Positions 1-7,523 of a DNA stretch of 29,338 nt are shown here, in pieces. Numbering within the stretch: position 1 is the first letter of the stretch; each line of letters starts with the position of its first letter. The notes beneath the pieces were generated by a model that saw only the letters and a list, made by a program, of their open reading frames with translations, ran no database searches and had not been told where the DNA came from. Source of the stretch: a virus; the IMG/VR virus record IMGVR_UViG_3300020573_000151, positions 1 through 29,338 of that record. One strand, written 5' to 3'. Made by a program: the position numbers and the translations under genes.

Positions 1-779
1 ATATCATGGGCGCCCGAAATATCTCTAGCGAACCAAGGTGTCTTATTCATCATCGCTTCTAATAAAACCAGTCCAAATCCATCATCATAAGAGTTCATAA
101 TATATGCATCGGCATTTGCCATCGCCTGATATACTTCGTCTTTTGTTAATCCGAAAAAGACTTTGACTTTATCCGTCTGTTTAGGCATTAGTTCTTGATT
201 ACAATAACCGTATAGATGTAATTCTGCATTGTGTATATCAGAAGATTCAAAAGCGGCAGCCAATGGTTTCATACCTTTGTGAGTAGAAAACCCTCCTGCG
301 GAAACAAAAATCTTCTTATCGCTTGAAAGAGATTTAGTCTTAATGATTCCTTCATGTCTTATGCCGTATCTTATTCGTCGTGCTTTCTTAATCACATTAT
401 GTTTTTTAATGTGATTGATTTCATCCGTCATTCCGTATCCTATAAAACGATGCGAATGAAGTCCTAGCATACATATATCCGTTTCGCTAGGCTTTATGAT
501 AAGATAAAGAACAGGAGATGAAATTCTACGACCGTTTAGATGAACAATGTTTTGATAATAAACATCTCCTCCATGAACGACTATTAAATCCCAGGGATCA
601 GCAAGTCTTTGATAATCGCTTGTAACTTTGACATTATTATAATCACCTTTATGCGTTTCTGCTAATACAGTAACATCGTGACCACGAGCAAGAAGACCTT
701 CGGCCATATTCTGGACATTAATCTCACTGCCTCCTGGATAAGGAGCATATCTATGAACCACAAATAATATATTAGACAT
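1..779 (-). CDS. GT-B (GT4-like) glycosyltransferase, 3' end cut by window
   Basis: Open from ATG 779-777 to the left edge without a stop, so at least 259 residues are present and the C-terminus lies outside the window. The product starts MSNILFVVHRYAPYPGGSE, the typical N-terminal Rossmann strand and glycine-rich loop of GT4-type retaining glycosyltransferases. Later it shows KIFVSAGGFSTHKGMKPL (start of the second Rossmann domain) and, near the cut, GFGLVLLEAM, which fits the family's E-x7-E donor-binding region. The family transfers a sugar from a nucleotide-sugar donor; substrate unknown. Its ATG overlaps the gmd stop by one base (TAATG), so it is co-transcribed and probably translationally coupled with the fucose-type genes upstream. 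It probably acts on the same glycan. Confidence 0.85.
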   Translation of the reverse strand, partial: MSNILFVVHRYAPYPGGSEINVQNMAEGLLARGHDVTVLAETHKGDYNNVKVTSDYQRLADPWDLIVVHGGDVYYQNIVHLNGRRISSPVLYLIIKPSETDICMLGLHSHRFIGYGMTDEINHIKKHNVIKKARRIRYGIRHEGIIKTKSLSSDKKIFVSAGGFSTHKGMKPLAAAFESSDIHNAELHLYGYCNQELMPKQTDKVKVFFGLTKDEVYQAMANADAYIMNSYDDGFGLVLLEAMMNKTPWFARDISGAHD

Positions 780-1795
780 TACTCACCTTTTTCATTAGCA
801 CACATATCTTCAATTAGAGATTCAAAATCATATTCTGGTCTCCAACTCAGGTTATTACGAATCTTAGACGAGTCTCCTAAGAGGATCTGAACTTCGGCGG
901 GACGATAAAAATAAGGATCAACGTTGATAACAGGAACATTCTTTTTACGATCAATTCCTATTTCATATATTCCTTTATTCTGCCACACAATATCCATATC
1001 ATAATGTTTACCTGTAATCTCAATAAACTCTCTAACTGTATGTAGTTCTCCTGTAGAGACAACATAATCATCAGGATTATCATGCTGTAACATCATATAC
1101 ATGGCTTTCACATAATCTTTAGCGTGTCCCCAATCTCTCTGTGAATCCAAATTACCCATAGATACAATAGACTGTTTTCCAAGTGCTACTCTTTTTAAGC
1201 CATGTGTAATCTTACGAGTAACAAAATTAATACCTCTACGAGGACTCTCATGGTTGAAAAGTATTCCACTACAGTTAAACATGTCATATGATTCACGATA
1301 ATTAACTGTCATCCAGTGCGCCGCTAGTTTAGCACAACCATATGGCGAACGAGGATAAAAAGGAGTCGTTTCTTTCTGAGGTGTCTCCTGAACCAAACCA
1401 AAAAGTTCGGATGTAGATGCTTGATAAAATTTAGGATTTCCACCTTTTATCTTTATCTTACGTAACGCTTCAAGAATACCAGTTGTTCCTACTGCAATAC
1501 ATTCCATAGTATATTCAGGAATGTCAAATGAAACTCTAACATCCGACTGTGCTGCTATATTATATGTTTCATCTGGATTTATATCCAGAATATTATCAAT
1601 AACAGAAGAAGGTGATGTCAGATCGTTATATACGAGTGTTAGATTTCGATTGTCTCTGATACTTTCAATATTCTTTAAGTTAGGCACAGATGATCTACGG
1701 ACAAAACCGTAGACCTCATATCCTTTCTCTAGTAGTAGCTCTGCAAGATATGATCCATCTTGACCAGTAATTCCTGTTATAATAGCTTTCTTCAT
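779..1795 (-). CDS. gmd: GDP-mannose 4,6-dehydratase
   Basis: 338 aa short-chain dehydrogenase/reductase that converts GDP-D-mannose to GDP-4-keto-6-deoxymannose, the first step to GDP-fucose, GDP-rhamnose or GDP-perosamine. The NAD(P)-binding motif GITGQDGSYLAE is at residues 8-19. Catalytic Thr128 and Glu130 lie in ASTSELFG and the Tyr152-x3-Lys156 pair in SPYGCAK. NHESPRRG (180-187) and RPAEVQILLGD are family signatures. The length fits the usual 340-375 aa. A GTG at 1807 is in frame, but ATG 1795 is preferred because GGAG lies 6-7 nt upstream of it and it sits one base after the stop of the GT10 gene. No epimerase/reductase (fcl) is seen in this window, so the end sugar is undecided. The adjacent GT10 gene favours GDP-fucose. 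Confidence 0.95.
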   Translation of the reverse strand: MKKAIITGITGQDGSYLAELLLEKGYEVYGFVRRSSVPNLKNIESIRDNRNLTLVYNDLTSPSSVIDNILDINPDETYNIAAQSDVRVSFDIPEYTMECIAVGTTGILEALRKIKIKGGNPKFYQASTSELFGLVQETPQKETTPFYPRSPYGCAKLAAHWMTVNYRESYDMFNCSGILFNHESPRRGINFVTRKITHGLKRVALGKQSIVSMGNLDSQRDWGHAKDYVKAMYMMLQHDNPDDYVVSTGELHTVREFIEITGKHYDMDIVWQNKGIYEIGIDRKKNVPVINVDPYFYRPAEVQILLGDSSKIRNNLSWRPEYDFESLIEDMCANEKGE

Positions 1796-1796
1796 A

Positions 1797-2675
1797 TCAA
1801 TCTCCACATACGAACGCTTCCCACCAGGCGCTAAGATTATTCATACTGGTATAACAGTTAGGAACATCATTCTTAAAGGCGGGCTGACTAATAATATCTA
1901 GATACTCTTTTTTGCCGGCGGTCGAGTCTAGATGTCTGATATAGTCTACTAGTTTGTTGAAATCACCATGATCCGATGCATTGATAAAGGCACGTGTATT
2001 GAAATCTCTTTCAACTGTTGGTGATCCCCAATAGATTGGCATAGTCTTTACCTGTAGAGCATTCAATATCTTTTCGGTTACATAGCCAGGATATGAACTA
2101 TTCTCGAAACAAATGTTGAACCGATATCTATCCAAAAACATCAACTTGTGAACTAGTTTATCTCTTGGTAAAACATAGCCAACGTTATTATAATGAGGAC
2201 CTGCGGAGTTGACCTGCTTATAATCATTGATGAAATGAAATGCTTTGTTTCTCATTTCTTGATTAGGATTAGATACAACGAAAGAACAAAATCCTCTGGT
2301 ATCATATTCTATTTCATAATCATGATTCAGATGAACCAACTGATAATAGTCTTTGGTCCATCCTTCGGTGACCGCACCCCACATATCAATCGCATAAAGA
2401 GGTAGACGATAATGGCGAGAACTATTCTCATGGTCAAAGGTCATAGCAAACTGACACTCACCCCATGGTGGTCTAACATTCTCGCCAGTATAAAAGACCT
2501 TAGTGACTTCTGGTCCGAATCTACGGTGATTATGTCCATAGACTCCTTCACCATAGATTAGATACTCTGGATTTTCATCGTCACGAACAATCTGAAATCT
2601 ACGACCCAGTGCCTCGGTAAAGAAGTTTATAGCCGTAGAGAATGTATCAGAAAATCCTAGTCGTAAAATCTTCAT
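1797..2675 (-). CDS. GT10 alpha-1,3-fucosyltransferase-like protein
   Basis: 292 aa. Two GT10 hallmarks are visible: FYTGENVRP (residues 61-69), the F-x-x-G-E-N-x-R-P type motif, and the C-terminal signature NICFENSS...YVTEKILNAL...PIYWGSP (about 187-218), which binds GDP-fucose in characterised enzymes. No signal peptide or membrane anchor is seen, so it should work in the cytoplasm on nucleotide-sugar and a lipid-linked or protein/DNA-linked acceptor. It lies directly upstream of gmd, which starts the route to its expected donor. Its ATG overlaps the methyltransferase stop by 1 nt (TAATG). GT10 enzymes are best known from Helicobacter Lewis antigens and eukaryotes. Acceptor and linkage cannot be read from the sequence. 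Confidence 0.85.
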   Translation of the reverse strand: MKILRLGFSDTFSTAINFFTEALGRRFQIVRDDENPEYLIYGEGVYGHNHRRFGPEVTKVFYTGENVRPPWGECQFAMTFDHENSSRHYRLPLYAIDMWGAVTEGWTKDYYQLVHLNHDYEIEYDTRGFCSFVVSNPNQEMRNKAFHFINDYKQVNSAGPHYNNVGYVLPRDKLVHKLMFLDRYRFNICFENSSYPGYVTEKILNALQVKTMPIYWGSPTVERDFNTRAFINASDHGDFNKLVDYIRHLDSTAGKKEYLDIISQPAFKNDVPNCYTSMNNLSAWWEAFVCGD

Positions 2676-3259
2676 TACTTGTACCAGAAGAAAGTGGAGT
2701 TGGTAGATAGATTGATAGGTGAAGTAATCTTGTGCTTGTCTCTGAAATCATTCACAGCACGATAAACAGCATCGATAGAACTATAATCGTGTCCACAAAA
2801 GAAACCACCTGGCTTTAGAAATGGATAGTATGCCTCACAGTCAGCTAGTGTCGCTTCGTATGAATGATCGCCATCAACAAAGATAAAGTCAACTAGTGTA
2901 TCAGTGAAGTTACTTGCTGCCTCTGTGGATGTTTCTCTAATCATCCTAACCCGATCACCATATGGCTCTAGGTTCTTCTTGGCAGCATCCATAAATCTAT
3001 CAACATCATTCTGTGTAATCTCACCATTCCAATCCTGATACGCCTTGTAAGGATCAATAGTAAAGATACGCTGAATGTTTGGACACTTCTCTAGCAGATA
3101 AGCGGTAGACTCGGCACGACAGGTACCAATCTCAATACCGGTAACATTCTCGCCAAGTCGTTTGATATAGGGAGCAAGTCCTTTTGTAGAAACCCAATCA
3201 TAGGGCCACTTGCTACCCAGTTCCTCAATAGTCATAAAGTCTTCGTCAGTTAGCGCCAT
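2675..3259 (-). CDS. class I SAM-dependent methyltransferase (Methyltransf_24-like)
   Basis: 194 aa from ATG 3259. A TTG further upstream at 3271 is less likely because GAGG lies 6 nt before the ATG. GIEIGTCRAESTAYLLE is motif I (SAM binding) and IFTIDPY the following acidic strand. DFIFVDGDHSYEATLADCEAYY followed by FLKPGGFFCGHDY is the motif typical of the small Rossmann methyltransferases that accompany glycosyltransferases and decorate sugars. It overlaps the upstream GT gene by 14 nt and is linked to the GT10 gene by a 1-nt overlap, so it belongs to the glycan operon. Likely role: O- or N-methylation of a sugar in the glycan built by its neighbours; acceptor unknown. Confidence 0.8.
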   Translation of the reverse strand: MALTDEDFMTIEELGSKWPYDWVSTKGLAPYIKRLGENVTGIEIGTCRAESTAYLLEKCPNIQRIFTIDPYKAYQDWNGEITQNDVDRFMDAAKKNLEPYGDRVRMIRETSTEAASNFTDTLVDFIFVDGDHSYEATLADCEAYYPFLKPGGFFCGHDYSSIDAVYRAVNDFRDKHKITSPINLSTNSTFFWYK

Positions 3260-4157
3260 AGTTTTCCTCAATCATCTTTTTCCATTCGGGAACACGATCC
3301 CATTGGTGTAGAACTGTAATCGGTTTATCCGTCCAACATACTTTATTATCTATGACAGTATATTCTAAGTCATTTATAAAGTCAATCTTCATATTAGGAT
3401 TTCTAATATATTCTTCTCCGATACCACCAGAACCAGCCTTGATGGCATTCATAGATGTTCCTGCGTGAAGCACCCATGCACAAGCGGGACTGGAAAAGTA
3501 TGTAGAAAAACTATATACTTCCAAATTTAGAATGATGTTTAGTGCCGCCTGATCAGGACCACCACCACCTTCGACATGAGGATTTAGACCACGACAGATA
3601 AGCCAAATGTTCTGACACAAATCACTTATAGCATTCAACTCACCAGCAATAACACCAGCACAGTAAATAGGAAGATCCTTATGCTTTTCGTAGAAGTATT
3701 CACCAAAGGCTGTCTTGATATTGTTCTTTCCCCATGGTTCATTTTCATATGTTAGATTTTCAGAACCAACGAGAATGTTTGCGTCATGGATAAAGTATTC
3801 ATCTAACCATGTTGTTGGATTAGTCTGAAACACAACATCTCTAACATCGGTGATGATAACTCTATTCACGTCATCTGGAGTTTGAAGCATAGAAAGAAAA
3901 TGATGGATATACATGAACCTATCCACCATGATGTTGCTTTTGTTCTCAAACACAAAACCTTTAGTTTCATCATACTCGCTACAACCGATCAACATAAACT
4001 GTTTCTCGGTAAGTTTCTTTGCTGTAGCAGCATCCATATTATAAACGATTAGTGCCTTGTATCCGTCGAAACCAGATTGCTCAATGGAGTTTGACCAATA
4101 CTTTATCTTGTCCCAGTCGTAGTTATCTACTACGCCAACTATCAAATCTTTTGCCAC
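3246..4157 (-). CDS. GT-A-like nucleotide-diphospho-sugar transferase
   Basis: 303 aa with a GTG start (4157-4155) preceded by a very strong ribosome site GGAGGAA at 9 nt; no earlier or nearby ATG is in frame. VIITDVRDVVFQTNP (about residues 98-112) is the acidic D-x-R-D metal/donor site seen in GT-A transferases of the group with the DTRDV-F-Q motif. YCAGVIAGE and a GGGGPDQAALN segment follow; the latter often marks the acceptor side (D-Q-x-x-h-N). It overlaps the upstream GT2 gene by 16 nt. It should add one sugar in the same pathway; donor and acceptor are unknown. Confidence 0.7.
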   Translation of the reverse strand: MAKDLIVGVVDNYDWDKIKYWSNSIEQSGFDGYKALIVYNMDAATAKKLTEKQFMLIGCSEYDETKGFVFENKSNIMVDRFMYIHHFLSMLQTPDDVNRVIITDVRDVVFQTNPTTWLDEYFIHDANILVGSENLTYENEPWGKNNIKTAFGEYFYEKHKDLPIYCAGVIAGELNAISDLCQNIWLICRGLNPHVEGGGGPDQAALNIILNLEVYSFSTYFSSPACAWVLHAGTSMNAIKAGSGGIGEEYIRNPNMKIDFINDLEYTVIDNKVCWTDKPITVLHQWDRVPEWKKMIEENYGAN

Positions 4158-4888
4158 GGATATCTTCCTCCATAATATTGCTCTTGTGTTTTGTTACCTT
4201 CGATGAAAAACTGTTCTGTCACCGAGTTAGGATTGCCATCTAAACGATAGCAAAGACTATGCTTGCCATTCGTATCATACTTAGCATGGTCTTTTACCGC
4301 ATAGAGGAAGTGTCTATCACCACCCCATCCTGTATGCCAGAAGTGACATGTTTTCTGGATAAACTCTCGCTTGAAACAGAACGAAGATGTATCTATTAGA
4401 AACTGCGGACCATGTGGTGAACTCCGAGACATAAAGATTGGCCACTTGCCTAGACTTTCACAGTTGTCATTACAACGGAAGCGGCGATCAGGAGAATAGA
4501 TTTGACGGAGTGAATAAGCGAAGTCAAGGTCCTTTTCTTCAATAGTCTTGACTAGCGTTTCAACATGGTCTCGTTCATACCAGTTGTCTTCGTCTAGAAA
4601 TAGAATGTAATCTGAATTGATTAGATGTGGATAGGCAGCATAGATGCGATGACCGTAGAAGTTGCCACCTGTCTTGCCTGTGTTCTCTGGCGAGACAACC
4701 ATTTTTGTGTTATCATCAAGAGTGGGAATATGTTTAGATGCTTCTTTCCAATATCCAGGACCATCAATTACAATTAGATGCTGACAATTATATGTCTGAT
4801 TTCTTACAGACTCAATAGCATCTTTTAGTTTTGGAGAACCAATAGTAGGCGTGATTACAGTTACAGGCTTTTCGATCACTAGCTTCAT
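4142..4888 (-). CDS. GT2-family glycosyltransferase
   Basis: 248 aa. PVTVITPTIGSPKLKDAIESV at the N-terminus is the first strand and helix of GT2 enzymes. LIVIDGPGYW and LFLDEDNWYERDHVETLV (about residues 114-131) give the DxD-like metal and nucleotide-sugar site. GGDRHF near residue 195 resembles the acceptor-side catalytic region. The start ATG 4888 has GAGG 7 nt upstream. It is the first gene of the six-gene glycan operon running to the left edge (GT2, GT-A, methyltransferase, GT10, gmd, GT4). The 62-nt gap before it holds a possible hairpin rather than a recognisable promoter, so it probably also depends on read-through from the Hsp20 promoter. Confidence 0.85.
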   Translation of the reverse strand: MKLVIEKPVTVITPTIGSPKLKDAIESVRNQTYNCQHLIVIDGPGYWKEASKHIPTLDDNTKMVVSPENTGKTGGNFYGHRIYAAYPHLINSDYILFLDEDNWYERDHVETLVKTIEEKDLDFAYSLRQIYSPDRRFRCNDNCESLGKWPIFMSRSSPHGPQFLIDTSSFCFKREFIQKTCHFWHTGWGGDRHFLYAVKDHAKYDTNGKHSLCYRLDGNPNSVTEQFFIEGNKTQEQYYGGRYPWQKI

Positions 4889-4911
4889 AATATAACCTCA
4901 TAAAGAGAAGA

Positions 4912-4940
4912 CAGGGACTTGCGTAAGCAGAGGCCCCTGC
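4912..4940 (-). terminator. possible hairpin between hsp20 and the glycan operon
   Basis: Immediately after the hsp20 stop the minus strand reads GCAGG-GGCC-UCUGC (a short stem with one G.U pair) and, alternatively, CAGGG...CCCUG closing a 18-nt loop, followed by the pyrimidine stretch UCUUCUCUUU. It may be a weak terminator or a processing site; no clean U-tract is present. The two pairings exclude each other. Confidence 0.35.
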
Positions 4941-4950
4941 CGTGTTATTC

Positions 4951-5490
4951 TTATTTAGTCTTTGGTGTTAGAGCATCTGTCCAACTTTTTACGCCTTCGG
5001 TCAGAAATTGCTTCGTTGCTTCCTGAACACCAAACGGATCAAGAATGTCAATCTTCTTGGCCTTATTCTCTTCTGGAACAAAACGCTCCAAGAAAATCTT
5101 TAGCATACCATTGGCAAGTTCCGCATTCTTGACTTCGACCTTATCAGCAATGGTGAACTTCCGAGTGAAAGCACGATTAGCAATTCCTTTGTGAAGGTAG
5201 TCGCCTTCCTCTGCCTCAGTGCTTCCTGTAATAGACAGGACATCATTCTTTAGTTCGATATCAAGGTTATGCTTACCAAAACCAGCAACAGCCATTTCGA
5301 TCACATAATGTTCCTCATCAATCTTCTTTACATTGTATGGAGGATAAGATGGAATCTTTGGAACATATTCATTTGCCTCGGCGATTTGCTGGAGCACCCG
5401 ATCAAAGCCGATAGCGCCCTTTGAAATGTCGTTAGCAAATGTGAAAGGATCAAACCAGAAACGGTCTGTGGAACGATTATTATTACCCAT
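4951..5490 (-). CDS. hsp20: small heat-shock protein, Hsp20/IbpA-like
   Basis: 179 aa with an alpha-crystallin domain at about residues 45-150. NVKKIDEEHYVIEMAVAGF leads into LDIELKNDVLSITG, and AELANGMLKIFLER gives the conserved A-x-x-x-G-x-L core. A C-terminal extension of about 30 residues lacks an obvious I-x-I motif. ATP-independent holdases of this kind are a recurrent accessory gene in T4-like cyanophages and relatives, where they may protect capsid or tail assembly. It has its own sigma70-like promoter (5549-5578), a 10-bp hairpin at the expected mRNA 5' end and a good AGGAG site 6 nt before ATG 5490. It is therefore the best-controlled gene of this region. Confidence 0.93.
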   Translation of the reverse strand: MGNNNRSTDRFWFDPFTFANDISKGAIGFDRVLQQIAEANEYVPKIPSYPPYNVKKIDEEHYVIEMAVAGFGKHNLDIELKNDVLSITGSTEAEEGDYLHKGIANRAFTRKFTIADKVEVKNAELANGMLKIFLERFVPEENKAKKIDILDPFGVQEATKQFLTEGVKSWTDALTPKTK

Positions 5491-5520
5491 GTGTTTCTCC
5501 TATAGTTAGCGAGAAGTAAG

Positions 5521-5544
5521 GAACGATACCTCTTGGTATCATTC
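5521..5544 (-). promoter_or_regulatory. 5'-UTR hairpin of hsp20 mRNA
   Basis: As minus-strand RNA, GAAUGAUACC (5544-5535), loop AAGA, GGUAUCGUUC (5530-5521) form a 10-bp stem. It includes one G.U pair that would be a C/A mismatch on the opposite strand, so it fits the hsp20 transcript. It sits at the expected transcription start, the position of stabilising 5' hairpins. It does not cover the ribosome site. Confidence 0.7.
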
Positions 5545-5545
5545 T

Positions 5546-5591
5546 AGTATTATATAGTAAACTTTATGCGGTTGTCAAGATGTATAATACT
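5546..5591. repeat. 9-bp inverted repeat spanning the hsp20 promoter
   Basis: AGTATTATA (5546-5554) and TATAATACT (5583-5591) are perfect inverted copies 28 nt apart. One copy is the -10 element, the other lies upstream of the -35. It could be an operator with two half-sites, or a by-product of two AT-rich -10-like sequences. Confidence 0.5.
5549..5578 (-). promoter_or_regulatory. sigma70-like promoter of hsp20
   Basis: On the minus strand TTGACA (5578-5573), 18-nt spacer, TATAAT (5554-5549); alternatively TATATA with a 16-nt spacer. The -35 lies in the last codons of the PAAR-like gene. The match to host vegetative sigma consensus is perfect in both hexamers. Confidence 0.85.
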
Positions 5592-6120
5592 CGGAAAAGG
5601 TAAATGTTCTTCCTGTATTGGCGCTTGTGACAGTTGATCCTGGTCCAATACCTGTTTGCGAAGTCATGTTATTCATAACCAAAACACCTTGACCACCACC
5701 TTGATTTGCTACTCTGGATACTTGACCCATGACTTGCGAACCAATCTGCATAATCTCACCGACACCTGGTATACCAGACATACCAAAAGAACCTAGTCCA
5801 CCACCGAAGGAACCTAATCCACCATATGCAGTAACTTTATTAGAACCTCCAGCAGGCGTAGGCAATCCCTCAACATGTGTTAGTAAAGGATTGACCATAT
5901 CAGGAGCGCCTTGATCCATCAAAGAAACAATCATCGGTATACCTTGTACCAAAATTTTTTGTGGTGATAAAGATATCAATGCTCCAAGATTCATATGACT
6001 GTTTAGTGTTCCCTGAACAGCTACTAGCAAGTTATCAGCGAGAACTTTTGTATTTAATCCTGTGTCAACCGTTACGGCTCCACACAATCTAGGATCTGTT
6101 ACTCTATGAACTTTTGGCAT
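5575..6120 (-). CDS. PAAR-like spike-tip protein with Gly-rich tail
   Basis: 181 aa. The first 90 residues look like PAAR repeats: MPKVHRVTDPRLCGAV, then repeated short beta-hairpins with L-V-A-V-Q-G, SHMNLGALISLSP and ILVQGIPMIVSLMDQGAPD. These match the R-x-x-D...H-x-x-G...P-x-x-V-x-V-x-G pattern of the cone that caps tail spikes (T4 gp5.4, VgrG tips). T4 gp5.4 is about half this size. The extra C-terminal half is glycine- and serine-rich (GGLGSFGGGLGSFG around residues 100-115), then helical, so it may carry an extension or effector-like domain. It overlaps the dUTPase gene by 17 nt. A weak ribosome site (GAGGA at about 13 nt) suggests coupling. Confidence 0.65.
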   Translation of the reverse strand: MPKVHRVTDPRLCGAVTVDTGLNTKVLADNLLVAVQGTLNSHMNLGALISLSPQKILVQGIPMIVSLMDQGAPDMVNPLLTHVEGLPTPAGGSNKVTAYGGLGSFGGGLGSFGMSGIPGVGEIMQIGSQVMGQVSRVANQGGGQGVLVMNNMTSQTGIGPGSTVTSANTGRTFTFSEYYTS

Positions 6121-6724
6121 TAGTTTTAGGTCGTCCTCTTCCCCTCTTTGGGGCTTCGTTTATTTTTCTCATTTCTACAACTTGTAACTGTGGAATATTT
6201 ATCACAACTGTATCACCTTCGTCTTGAATACCTGTTGATCCCATACCACCGACACGACTTGTCTTTACCCCAGGTCGTGCTGCGGTTTCTACAATAGAAT
6301 AAGTTTCGTCTTTGATTAGTTCGGCCTGTGCGATACGATCACCTGTATGAATGTTGATGGCATTGTCGGAGATATTCCAAATAAGAACCATCAATTCTTC
6401 TACATAGTCTGAATCAATAACGCCTTCGGCATTAGCCAGAACAAGACCTTGCTTTAGTGATAGACCTGACCGGGCGTGAACACGGACAGAATAACCTTCG
6501 GGAATGTCCAGAATGAGACCTGTGGGAACCATAATCCTATCACCAGGCTGAATGCTAATCATACCACTCATAGGGCGAGTAAAGGCTTTATTGCTTCGTG
6601 AAAAGCCTTTATACTCTACCTTACCGGCACTCTGAAACTGTAAATCAAAGCAGGCAGAACCTTCGGTCTGCTTCTTTGGAATCTGATTATAAGGATGCGT
6701 TTTCCAAATTTTCAACTGTGTCAT
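6104..6724 (-). CDS. dut: dUTPase with C-terminal AT-hook
   Basis: 206 aa trimeric-type dUTP diphosphatase: dUTP to dUMP plus PPi, keeping uracil out of DNA and feeding dTMP synthesis. Motif 1 is GSACFDLQF (22-30), motif 2 HARSGLSLKQG (83-93), motif 3 GVIDSDYVEE (101-110), motif 4 GDRIAQAEL (128-136) and motif 5 RVGGMGSTG (157-165). In motif 5 Met replaces the usual Phe that stacks on uracil. About 40 residues follow, ending KRGRGRPKTNAKSS. GRGRPK (195-200) is a textbook AT-hook minor-groove DNA-binding motif and is not part of ordinary dUTPases. The gene lies next to RegA in the replication cluster, 15 nt downstream of it. Confidence 0.92.
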   Translation of the reverse strand: MTQLKIWKTHPYNQIPKKQTEGSACFDLQFQSAGKVEYKGFSRSNKAFTRPMSGMISIQPGDRIMVPTGLILDIPEGYSVRVHARSGLSLKQGLVLANAEGVIDSDYVEELMVLIWNISDNAINIHTGDRIAQAELIKDETYSIVETAARPGVKTSRVGGMGSTGIQDEGDTVVINIPQLQVVEMRKINEAPKRGRGRPKTNAKSS

Positions 6725-6739
6725 AATAAACTCACTTTC

Positions 6740-7150
6740 TTATTCTGTTTCGTGTCTCTTTTTACCTAGAGAATACTTGGCAACCAGATTCCACTCTGGC
6801 TTCTCCATGTATGAAATGATTTTGATTCTATTGAGAGGTGTTAGAGGTTCTTTACTCTTGTCTGGGTCGACCAGAGTTACTAGTTCCCACTCTGCTAGTA
6901 GATTGGCAATCGTATTACGACGACCACGATCCTCTTCCGAGAAGTCTGTTGGTTTGCCATCTAGCATAAACATTTCTTTGAAATGTACCAAGTAGTAACG
7001 ACCCTGCTTATGTAGAATATGACAAGACTGGTATAGAGTCTTATCTTTCTTTGATGCCACGCCAATTCTGGTTAGCGTCTCCTTCACCTTCAAAAAGGCT
7101 TGTGGGTCAGGAAGCCTTACTTCCACGAAGTCTTCTAGATTTGCTGTCAT
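6740..7150 (-). CDS. regA: RegA translational repressor
   Basis: 136 aa, slightly longer than T4 RegA (122). It shares the near-identical blocks FLKVKETLTRIG (19-30), LYQSCHILHKQGRYYLVHFKEM (39-60) and the C-terminal WNLVAKYSLG. RegA binds ribosome sites of phage early mRNAs and represses their translation. The position, directly after the clamp-loader genes, is that of T4 (44-62-regA). It overlaps the gp62 gene by 44 nt. The ATG at 7150 has AGGTGG at 5-6 nt. A GTG eight codons later aligns better with the T4 start and cannot be excluded. Confidence 0.95.
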   Translation of the reverse strand: MTANLEDFVEVRLPDPQAFLKVKETLTRIGVASKKDKTLYQSCHILHKQGRYYLVHFKEMFMLDGKPTDFSEEDRGRRNTIANLLAEWELVTLVDPDKSKEPLTPLNRIKIISYMEKPEWNLVAKYSLGKKRHETE

Positions 7151-7523
7151 TTAAGCCACCTTTATTGAGTTTCTTCTTTATAGTTTCAATCTGGGTAGCG
7201 TCTAGCAGAACCAAAGCCTCTTTTGCCTTTTCGTTGGAGTAGTTATAATACTCCTTCACAGCTTCCAGGTTTTCAATGGTTTCACGCTTCTCCCATTTAC
7301 GAAAAGGGCGCTTATACCCTCTAATGCTATTTAGCAAAAACTGATATTGCATGTTAGCAGGAAGACTTGGATACTGGTTCATTTCGTTGGCTTGTAAAAC
7401 GCAATCGTAGTGAAACGAGATTGCCCGGTTCACTACGAAAGCAGAATAGTCCTTGTCATTCTCAAGGACATGATTTTTGGTATAGAGAATAGATGGTATA
7501 ATGTCCTTGAATAGATCGCTCAT
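7107..7523 (-). CDS. 62: clamp loader small subunit (gp62-like)
   Basis: 138 aa, called mainly from position between gp44 and RegA plus weak sequence likeness to T4 gp62 (187 aa): the N-terminal LFKDI, the KDYSAFVVNRAIS block, MNQYPSLPANMQYQFLL and RGYKRPFRKW blocks. It would form the gp44(4)-gp62(1) complex that loads the sliding clamp. It lacks the last approximately 50 residues of T4 gp62, and its 3' end is shared with the start of regA in another frame. Start ATG overlaps the gp44 stop (ATGA). Confidence 0.82.
   Translation of the reverse strand: MSDLFKDIIPSILYTKNHVLENDKDYSAFVVNRAISFHYDCVLQANEMNQYPSLPANMQYQFLLNSIRGYKRPFRKWEKRETIENLEAVKEYYNYSNEKAKEALVLLDATQIETIKKKLNKGGLNDSKSRRLRGSKAS

Noticed and set aside
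3260-3271. TTG start giving four extra residues on the methyltransferase
   Set aside because: The ATG at 3259 has a proper GAGG site; the TTG does not.
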